DNA of 12,272 nt from an uncultured Collinsella sp. (lineage in GTDB: Bacteria; Actinomycetota; Coriobacteriia; Coriobacteriales; Coriobacteriaceae), in the NCBI GenBank assembly GCA_900553165.1, contig USCN01000021.1:1-12272 (forward strand), written 5' to 3'. The notes beneath the pieces are model-generated. The model was not told the DNA's origin. It did no database searches and saw nothing but the letters and a program-made list of their open reading frames with translations. Of this stretch, positions 1 to 5,438 are shown one piece after another. The position numbers were made by a program, and so were the translations under genes. Position 1 is the stretch's first letter. The number at the start of each line of letters is the position of its first letter.

Positions 1-148
1 AACGGAACAAATCTACCGTGTTCTGCCATAACTTGTCGAACCACATCTTGGATTCTTCCGGCTTGCAGACAACGATCATCTCCTGCTTCTCAAACTGGTG
101 GATACGGTATACACCGCGCTCCTCGATGCCGTGCGCACCGTAAGCTCC
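1..148 (-). pseudogene. serS: Seryl-tRNA synthetase fragment (motif 2 region), broken at its upstream side
   Basis: Read on the minus strand from about 148 down to 1, the sequence encodes AYGAHGIEERGVYRIHQF, then EKQEMIVVCKPEESKMW, then FDKLWQNTVDLFR. From memory of the family this is the class II motif-2 loop and following strand of bacterial seryl-tRNA synthetase (the variant common in Clostridia), which charges tRNA-Ser in the cytoplasm. The match is good from base 1 to at least 124 (EERG) and plausible to about 145. Further upstream it degrades and a TAG lies in frame at 167-169, so the N-terminal half, including the first part of motif 2, is absent. The remaining C-terminal half would lie beyond the left edge. 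The break abuts a TetR gene on the other strand. Identification is fairly sure; whether this is a true pseudogene or an assembly junction cannot be decided here. Confidence 0.72.
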
Positions 149-685
149 GAGCTGGGCGTGTCCCACCTATCGGTATCGGCCGTGACCAAGCGAGCCGGCT
201 GCACGCGTTCATTGTTCTACCACTACTTCGCCGACATGGACGCCGCCGTCACCGCTGTTATGGACGAGGCGATCGACGGCTTTATCTCCGAACTCGAGCG
301 GTGGAACGCCGACCGCACCGTCGGTGATATCGAGGGCGCGCTCGACACCGTCGCCCCGCTCTTTAAGCGCCTGGTCGCCAGCGGCCACGAGCTGCCGAGC
401 ACGCTTACCTCGAGCAGCGGCGCGCTCTACGGCGGCTTTTTGCACAACGTGGTCCAGCGCGTGGCGCAGTATATCTGCGACACCACCGTAGTGGATTTTG
501 TCGCCCATCATGAGCTACGCATCGACCATGTCTACGAGACGTTCTACACCCTCATCATGGGCCTTTTGATGTATATCCGCACGCACCCCGATGTGCCCGA
601 CGAAACGGTCAAGGAAATCATCGCCTCGACACTCCACATCGAGGGCTATACCGCCAAGTATCCGGAGCGCAAGCCCCAGAACTGA
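98..685 (+). CDS. TetR/AcrR-family transcriptional regulator, probably 5'-truncated
   Basis: The open frame gives 195 residues from a GTG at 98. Residues 25-44 (SVSAVTKRAGCTRSLFYHYF) form the typical TetR helix-turn-helix ending in the YHYF/YRHF signature. The rest is an all-helical ligand and dimerisation domain with no recognisable effector. Length is normal for TetR proteins, which bind operator DNA as dimers and are usually released by a small ligand. The start is doubtful: bases 98-124 are simultaneously the complement of a well-conserved seryl-tRNA synthetase segment, the GTG has no Shine-Dalgarno sequence, and no ATG exists before the helix-turn-helix. The frame is open upstream only to a TAA at 29-31. 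The native first 10-20 residues were therefore probably lost at the junction. The gene ends 63 bases before the DUF5692-like gene on the same strand, so it likely regulates and is cotranscribed with it. Confidence 0.85.
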   Translation: MDTVYTALLDAVRTVSSELGVSHLSVSAVTKRAGCTRSLFYHYFADMDAAVTAVMDEAIDGFISELERWNADRTVGDIEGALDTVAPLFKRLVASGHELPSTLTSSSGALYGGFLHNVVQRVAQYICDTTVVDFVAHHELRIDHVYETFYTLIMGLLMYIRTHPDVPDETVKEIIASTLHIEGYTAKYPERKPQN

Positions 686-702
686 CGACATTTGGCCAAA
701 CT

Positions 703-730
703 GCCCGCGATCAGAAGAGGGGCCGCGGGC
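703..730 (+). other. Perfect 7-bp inverted repeat between tetR and membrane protein gene
   Basis: GCCCGCG (703-709) and CGCGGGC (724-730) can pair around a 14-base loop. No T-run follows, so it is not a standard terminator. It lies just upstream of the AAAGGAG ribosome binding site of the next gene. It could be an mRNA hairpin tuning translation or a TetR operator half-site pair. Both readings are inference. Confidence 0.4.
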
Positions 731-748
731 GTGTGAAAGGAGAGCAGC

Positions 749-1756
749 ATGCTGTTCGATGTTTGGGGTAGCGACACCCTTATCCACTGGGCCGGCTGGG
801 CCATGGTCTTTATCGGCCTGATCGTGCTCAACGAGGTCGGCCGCCGCACCAAGCTCGGCGCGGCCATCATCTTTGGCGTGGCTCCGCTGGCCATGACCAT
901 CTACTGCGTCGCCATCGCCGTGGGCGTTTCGCAGGGTGCCGAGTGGGCGCTCACCAACCCCACCCATGTGTACCAGAACAGCTGGTTCCACTACGCCAAG
1001 GTATACGCGGCGCTCGCCGGCTGCTGGGGCTTCATTGCCATTAAGTACCAGTGGGGCAAGATCGGCAAGGCGCATTGGTTCCGCGCGTGGCCGTTTGTGA
1101 TCGTCGCCATCAACATCATGATCGCCGTCGTGTCCGACTTCGAGAGCGCCTATCACTTCTTTGTCCTGGGCGAGTCCACCTGGGTCACCTCCGAGGGCGC
1201 CACGCAGCTGGCCGGCTGGAACAACGTGTTCAACGGCATCGCGGGCATCATCAACATCTTCTGCATGACCGGTTGGTGGAGCGTCTACGCCTCCGAGGAT
1301 CAGACCGACATGCTGTGGCCCGATATGACCTGGGTCTACATTATCGCCTACGATATCTGGAACTTCTGCTACACCTACAACTGCCTGCCCACCCACTCCT
1401 GGTTCTGCGGCTTTGCGCTGCTGCTGGCGCCCACCGTCGCCGCCTTTATCTGGAACAAGGGCGGCTGGATCCAGAACCGCGCCTTTACGCTGGCCATTTG
1501 GTGCATGTTTGCCCAGGTGTTCCCGTACTTCCAGGAGGAGTCCATCTTTGTGACCCACTCCACACTCGACCCCGGCGCCGCTACCGCGGTCTCGATCGCC
1601 GCACTGGTCGCCAACGTCGCCGCGATCATCTACATCGCCTACCGTGCCAAGAAGCTCGGCCGCAATCCCTACAAGCAGGATGTCTTTGAGGGCACCAGCG
1701 ATTGGGAGAAGGCTACCGCCCGCCGCGCCAAGGTTGATTACGCTCACGCCGAGTAA
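749..1756 (+). CDS. Polytopic membrane protein, DUF5692-like
   Basis: 335 residues, starting at ATG 749 behind AAAGGAG (736-742). About eight or nine hydrophobic segments are visible, roughly at residues 11-28, 36-59, 84-100, 113-129, 160-178, 193-209, 219-236, 245-262 and 278-297. The protein is very rich in Trp, Tyr and Phe (for example NSWFHYAKVYAALAG near 77-91 and YDIWNFCYTYNCLPTHSW near 201-218). The C-terminal ~35 residues are charged and probably cytoplasmic. Overall pattern and the NEVGRRTKLG segment near 28-37 resemble the uncharacterised DUF5692 family of gut Clostridia and Coriobacteria; this assignment is from memory. No catalytic motif or known transporter signature is recognised, so no function is given. 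Pairing with the upstream TetR suggests inducible expression, as for transport or membrane stress proteins. A terminator follows at 1828-1867. Confidence 0.88.
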   Translation: MLFDVWGSDTLIHWAGWAMVFIGLIVLNEVGRRTKLGAAIIFGVAPLAMTIYCVAIAVGVSQGAEWALTNPTHVYQNSWFHYAKVYAALAGCWGFIAIKYQWGKIGKAHWFRAWPFVIVAINIMIAVVSDFESAYHFFVLGESTWVTSEGATQLAGWNNVFNGIAGIINIFCMTGWWSVYASEDQTDMLWPDMTWVYIIAYDIWNFCYTYNCLPTHSWFCGFALLLAPTVAAFIWNKGGWIQNRAFTLAIWCMFAQVFPYFQEESIFVTHSTLDPGAATAVSIAALVANVAAIIYIAYRAKKLGRNPYKQDVFEGTSDWEKATARRAKVDYAHAE

Positions 1757-1827
1757 CGCGCCTGACGCAGACATCGCTTGGGCGCGAAGCAGCATAGCCG
1801 GCTCCGCGCAACTCAACGCATTGCAGA

Positions 1828-1867
1828 GCCCCCGGAATGTGATTCGTTCGCGTTCCGGGGGCCTTTT
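1828..1867 (+). terminator. Intrinsic terminator after the DUF5692-like gene
   Basis: A perfect 10-bp GC-rich stem, GCCCCCGGAA (1828-1837) with TTCCGGGGGC (1853-1862), has a 15-base loop and is followed by CTTTTG. It lies 71 bases beyond the stop codon and closes the tetR-DUF5692 unit. Confidence 0.85.
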
Positions 1868-1989
1868 GCTGCCGCGAGGATGCGGCCGAACGATGCGCTC
1901 GAGTTAAATCGGATCTTATATTTCGCACGCGCTTTATATGGCTCCATTTTTGGGTACAGTGTTGTCCCGATATTGAGCTTGGGGGATAT

Positions 1990-3486
1990 ATGAAAGATGA
2001 GACGATGGGCCAAGAGGATGCGGCCCAAGATGCAGAAGCTTGCGCTGAGGCCTTGGAGAGCTTAGACCGGATTTCACTTGATGAGATTGCGTTTGACGAT
2101 TCGGGCGTTGATGTGCAGGATGAGTCGGAAGCCGAGGCGCAGTCCGATGATCAGGATGCAGACGACGTTGAGCCTGCCGAAGATGAGGCAGATCACGAAG
2201 ACACCGAATGCGAGGCCGATGACCAGCCCGAATCCGACACGAGCGAGGAAACCATCTTGCTCGACAGCTTGCCGGCCGAAGATTCGCTGACCCGCGAGCT
2301 TCCCGGCCTGGGCTCCGCTCCTGCCGTGGACGAGACCATCGCCATGGGCGATATTCCCCTGCCGTCCGTTCCCTCGGCACGCGAGGCCGAGGTCCGCCAT
2401 CGCAAGATGTCGCCCAAGCGCCGCAATCTGATGGTCGCCGGTGTCGTGGCCGTCGCGCTCGTCGCCGGCGGTGCAGGCTATGCTGCCTGGAACGGATATC
2501 AGCAAGAGCAGGCTGCCGTGCTTGCCGCAAACGCCCATACCATGATGTCGGTGCAGATTGGCGTGCATGCCGCGGGCCTCGACTGCTCAACTGGCTCCAA
2601 GATTCCCGTGCAGGTGAGCGGACAAGATTCCGACGGTTCTTCCGTGAGCGAAACGCTCTACGTTGACGAGCACGGCCGCGGCATCAAACTGCTGCCCGGC
2701 GATTACACGCTCTCCATCGCTGCCTCCCCCATCGCGGCCGACGGCACCATCTATACCGTCCCGACCACCAAGACGCAGGTCACCGTTAAGAGCGATGGAC
2801 AGGATTTAAGTGCCCAGGCCACCTTTAAGCTCAAGGTGCCTTCGGCCGACACGGTGACTGACGACCAGATCGATGCCGCCGCCAAGTATGCCGAGGAGGG
2901 CGGTGCGAGCTCCGCCGCGGCTGCCAAAGTGCTCCAGCAGGCAGCAACCGCGCGGCGCGACGCCGCCGTCAATGCCGTGAGCGCGCAAAAGGCACAGGCG
3001 TCCCGTGATGCTGACGCTCGCCACAAGGCAACCGACCTCTACCAGCTCGATATTCCCGTCGAGTGGTACGGCAAGGTCGCAACTTGGCAAAACGGAAGCA
3101 CGCTATGCATCTATCTGGGCGACGACGCCAATACGCCGCTCGTGACGCTCGTCGCCGTGCGCGATGGCGAGACCTTTACGCCCGATGACGGCGATACGGT
3201 TTTGGGCACGGTCAGCCTGGGCAACGGTTATACCGTCTATGCCAGCGGCCCCGTCTATCCGTACGTGGTGCCCCAGACTATCAACGGGCGCACCCAGAAT
3301 CCCGTGTCGACCTACCCCATGGACACGGCCATTGAGCTTGTCGAGCTGACGACCGGCAACCGCTACACCTATAGTCAGATCAAGAACGACCTGGTTGGCA
3401 AAGACGGCAACGCAGACGCCGCGACCAAACTCGAGACCGACTACCTCGCGCAGATCCTGCTGCCGAGTATCAAAGCCCAGGACTAG
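1990..3486 (+). CDS. Single-pass membrane protein with acidic cytoplasmic N-terminus and large exported domain
   Basis: 498 residues; ATG 1990 is preceded by GGGGGA four bases upstream. Residues 1-130 are extremely acidic and probably disordered (many Asp/Glu, few Lys/Arg). A basic patch (RHRKMSPKRR, 137-145) precedes one membrane helix at about 146-167 (NLMVAGVVAVALVAGGAGYA), so the N-terminus should be inside and the rest outside (signal anchor). Residues ~185-290 look like a beta-sandwich (GRGIKLLPGDYTLSI resembles a Cna-B/transthyretin-like strand pair). Residues ~295-345 are an Ala-rich, charged helix, possibly coiled coil. Residues ~350-495 form a second mixed domain. There is no cell-wall sorting signal and no enzyme motif. 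The gene stands alone, between a terminator and a convergent ATPase gene. I do not recognise the family; a cell-envelope role is inference from topology only. Confidence 0.9.
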   Translation: MKDETMGQEDAAQDAEACAEALESLDRISLDEIAFDDSGVDVQDESEAEAQSDDQDADDVEPAEDEADHEDTECEADDQPESDTSEETILLDSLPAEDSLTRELPGLGSAPAVDETIAMGDIPLPSVPSAREAEVRHRKMSPKRRNLMVAGVVAVALVAGGAGYAAWNGYQQEQAAVLAANAHTMMSVQIGVHAAGLDCSTGSKIPVQVSGQDSDGSSVSETLYVDEHGRGIKLLPGDYTLSIAASPIAADGTIYTVPTTKTQVTVKSDGQDLSAQATFKLKVPSADTVTDDQIDAAAKYAEEGGASSAAAAKVLQQAATARRDAAVNAVSAQKAQASRDADARHKATDLYQLDIPVEWYGKVATWQNGSTLCIYLGDDANTPLVTLVAVRDGETFTPDDGDTVLGTVSLGNGYTVYASGPVYPYVVPQTINGRTQNPVSTYPMDTAIELVELTTGNRYTYSQIKNDLVGKDGNADAATKLETDYLAQILLPSIKAQD

Positions 3487-3559
3487 CCTGGCGCAGCAAG
3501 GTGCTCCCCAACCGTGATGAAGGAGCCAGGAAGTCCTGACCCCACAGGTCCATAGATGA

Positions 3560-4912
3560 TTAGGCAAGGAGCCACTTCCATGCGGGAACAACGTGTACCA
3601 CACCGTGCTCGCATGGAATATCGGCCTGCTCATCCATGGTAACGATTGCCGACTCGCCAAGATCGAACTGGGCCATCGAGGCATCAAGCGCGGCAATTTC
3701 GCGCTCGCGCGTTTTCTCACTTGCCATATCCACACTCACCTGAATCAGGCCATAAGCCCGCATGAGAAGTGCGTCCCCAGCCACAAAGTCCACCTCATGG
3801 TTTTTGCTCTTCTCTTTGATCAGCAAGCGGCAGACCGATCCGACCCTCACCGCGGGAGTCCTTCTTCTTAGCGCGTTGAACACTGCGGTCTCGAGCCTCT
3901 GGCCCTGGTCCAATGCCGATGCGGGAGAGAATGCTCCAAACATCGCAGGATCGACAGCGTAGACCTTAGACGCAGACCGCATGTTATTTGCCAGTGAACG
4001 CGTGAACTCCGGCACGGAGAACAGCAGGTAGGCATCCTCATAATACTCAAGTAAGTCGCTGAGCGAATTACGACTGACGGGTATCTGCCTGCTCTTGAAC
4101 TCGTTGTACACTTTGTTCACCGACAGCTCTCGTCCCGAAGATGCCATACACCGCGTCAGAAACAGAGATGCCAGGCGAGGGTTCTTGACGTCGTAACGTT
4201 CAACGACGTCCATGGCGACCGTTCGCGAAGCATATTCCTGTAGCAGCTGAATCGCGTCTGCGGGCGTCTGCTCAAGTGTCGCGATGAATCCCCCTCGTTC
4301 AAGATATCCGATCAGATGATGTCGAAGCAGCGCTGCATCGCTTGGGGAAAAGGTCGCATCTGGCTCGAAAACGCTCCCCGTCTTATATCGAACGTATTCC
4401 GAAAAACTCAACGGAAAAAGCTCTCGTATAAGAGAACGACCCCTGAACTCGCTCTTAAGTTCTGAGGACAGCATCTTAGAAGAAGATCCCGTCACATAGA
4501 CGGTCGCTTTCTCCGTATCGACTACACGCCGCAGAAACGCACCCCATTCGGGAATTTCCTGGATCTCGTCAAAGAAAATGTAAGCGCCCTCGGTTCGAGC
4601 AGCAGGATGCAGCGCATAGAACGTGTCAAGCACGTCCGCCAGCAGCGATGGCTCATACGGGCGCAAGCGCTCGTCCTCAAAATTAAAGTAAAGCATCCGG
4701 TCAAGCTCGACGCCCCGGCCCTGAAGCCGCCGTATCTCCTGATACAGGCGATACGTCTTTCCACAACGACGGGCGCCCACAATCACATATACGATGTTGT
4801 CGCGCTTTGGCTCCTGCGGGTTGCCCAGATCAAGGTCGCGCTCAAAGACCTGCGGAATCCCCTGTTGCTCAAAGTCCTTTATTTTTTGAGCCACCAAGTC
4901 GTTGAATGCCAT
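3560..4912 (-). CDS. AAA ATPase with DUF4143 C-terminal domain
   Basis: 450 residues. Walker A GARRCGKT is at 46-53, and Walker B YIFFDEIQEI is at 111-120 with the Asp-Glu pair at 115-116. A sensor-like TGSSSKML is at 141-148, followed by the family signature GRSLIRELFPLSFSEY at 158-173. The C-terminus carries the DUF4143 features: E341, HEVDFV at 372-377 and IQVSVD at 390-395, which recall a degenerate PD-(D/E)XK nuclease fold with Gln in place of the usual Lys. Such ATPases are widespread in bacteria and archaea, often in mobile or variable gene sets, and their biological role is unclear. ATG 4912 is preceded by GGAG (4917-4920). The base composition is lower in GC than its neighbours, hinting at horizontal transfer. 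The gene stands alone, converges on the acidic membrane protein gene, and has an unusual palindromic promoter. Confidence 0.92.
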   Translation of the reverse strand: MAFNDLVAQKIKDFEQQGIPQVFERDLDLGNPQEPKRDNIVYVIVGARRCGKTYRLYQEIRRLQGRGVELDRMLYFNFEDERLRPYEPSLLADVLDTFYALHPAARTEGAYIFFDEIQEIPEWGAFLRRVVDTEKATVYVTGSSSKMLSSELKSEFRGRSLIRELFPLSFSEYVRYKTGSVFEPDATFSPSDAALLRHHLIGYLERGGFIATLEQTPADAIQLLQEYASRTVAMDVVERYDVKNPRLASLFLTRCMASSGRELSVNKVYNEFKSRQIPVSRNSLSDLLEYYEDAYLLFSVPEFTRSLANNMRSASKVYAVDPAMFGAFSPASALDQGQRLETAVFNALRRRTPAVRVGSVCRLLIKEKSKNHEVDFVAGDALLMRAYGLIQVSVDMASEKTREREIAALDASMAQFDLGESAIVTMDEQADIPCEHGVVHVVPAWKWLLA

Positions 4913-4920
4913 AATTCTCC

Positions 4921-4980
4921 AATCTTGCTCTCCTGCTAATCAAGATTATAACGATTCTTGATTAGCAGGAGAGCAAGATT
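4921..4980. repeat. Perfect 25-bp inverted repeat spanning the ATPase promoter
   Basis: The arm at 4921-4945 is exactly the reverse complement of 4956-4980, separated by 10 bases (4946-4955). The arm sequence begins AATCTTGCTCTCC and ends GCTAATCAAGA. The palindrome begins 8 bases upstream of the ATPase start codon. Each arm contains the half-element TCTTGATTA or its complement (4937-4945 minus, 4956-4964 plus), and another TCTTGATTA lies outside at 4988-4996. The size and symmetry fit a large operator, a cruciform, or the fused ends of a small mobile element. Confidence 0.9.
4945..4950 (-). promoter_or_regulatory. Candidate -10 element (TATAAT) in the palindrome apex
   Basis: On the minus strand a consensus TATAAT lies at 4950-4945, in the centre of the inverted repeat. 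The only upstream -35-like hexamer is TTGCTC (4976-4971), with a long 20-base spacer. Transcription would start near 4938, inside the downstream arm, giving a short leader of about 25 bases with GGAG at 4917-4920. A protein bound to the palindrome would therefore cover the whole promoter. The transcript itself would contain only one arm. Confidence 0.5.
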
Positions 4981-5080
4981 ATGCGTATCTTGATTAATGG
5001 ATAAGCAAGTTTTCTATTAGTGGCCCCTCCCGGAGGATATCGAGCGGCCGAGGGGGGCAGGCATGAACGCCTCTAGCCGA

Positions 5081-5122
5081 AAACAAAGTAGCTAAAAAAG
5101 CCCCGTCCCAAATGAGCTACTT
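5081..5122 (-). terminator. Probable terminator of the small proline-rich gene
   Basis: On the minus strand AAGTAGCT (5122-5115) pairs with AGCTACTT (5093-5086), 8 bp around a 21-base loop, followed by TGTTTT. The loop itself contains GGGACGGGGC and then a run of six T. The left arm overlaps the TAA stop codon of the small gene at 5121-5123. Confidence 0.5.
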
Positions 5123-5303
5123 AACGCCAGGGGTCGGCTTCGAAGAGGGGCTCGCGCTCGGGGCGACGATCGCTATAAGGATCGTAGCCGTCGTCGTCCT
5201 CGTTCTCGGCACGAATGAAGGGGTCGCGCGGTTTGGGCGCCGGCTTAGGCACGGCGGGTGCAGGCTTGGGGGCCGGCGCGTTCGTCTTGTTCTCGTCTTT
5301 CAT
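5121..5303 (-). CDS. Small proline-rich, acidic hypothetical protein (60 aa)
   Basis: I chose the ATG at 5303 because AAGGAG sits eight bases upstream; the frame is open 24 codons further but those starts lack a ribosome binding site. Residues 8-25 are an Ala-Pro-Lys repeat (APAPKPAPAV, then PKPAPKPRDP), residues 32-60 are charged and acidic (ENEDDDGYDPYSDRR) and the protein ends in EADPWR. It has no signal peptide or membrane helix and is probably disordered. It lies downstream of clpB on the same strand but behind the clpB terminator, with 135 bases between. I do not recognise the family. The good ribosome binding site, the coding-like composition and the terminator at its stop codon argue that it is real. 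Confidence 0.6.
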   Translation of the reverse strand: MKDENKTNAPAPKPAPAVPKPAPKPRDPFIRAENEDDDGYDPYSDRRPEREPLFEADPWR

Positions 5304-5355
5304 CTGCATATCTCCTTGCCATGTACTCACGTTCAACATCATCGATTGTCGCACG

Positions 5356-5392
5356 AAAAAGGGCGACGGACCCAATTGGATCCGTCGCCCTT
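5356..5392 (-). terminator. Intrinsic terminator of clpB
   Basis: On the minus strand AAGGGCGACGGA (5392-5381) pairs perfectly with TCCGTCGCCCTT (5370-5359) around a 10-base loop, and the T-run continues to 5356. It lies 46 bases past the clpB stop codon. The inner CCAATTGG of the loop is itself palindromic. Confidence 0.88.
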
Positions 5393-5438
5393 GGCGTTTA
5401 GAGACGAGCTGGTAGATTTTAAGGCATGTCCCAAAAAT

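Noticed and set aside
515..1816. 433-codon minus-strand frame
   Set aside because: It is the complement of the TetR and DUF5692-like genes, which have clear motifs, membrane helices and a ribosome binding site; the antisense product has low-quality composition.
3487..3530. Possible bidirectional terminator (CCTGGC with GCCAGG) between convergent genes
   Set aside because: Only a 6-bp outer stem with a very large loop and no T-run on either strand; too weak to annotate.
5304..5375. Longer N-terminus for the small proline-rich protein
   Set aside because: The earlier ATG codons lack ribosome binding sites and the first would lie in the clpB terminator loop; ATG 5303 has AAGGAG at good spacing.
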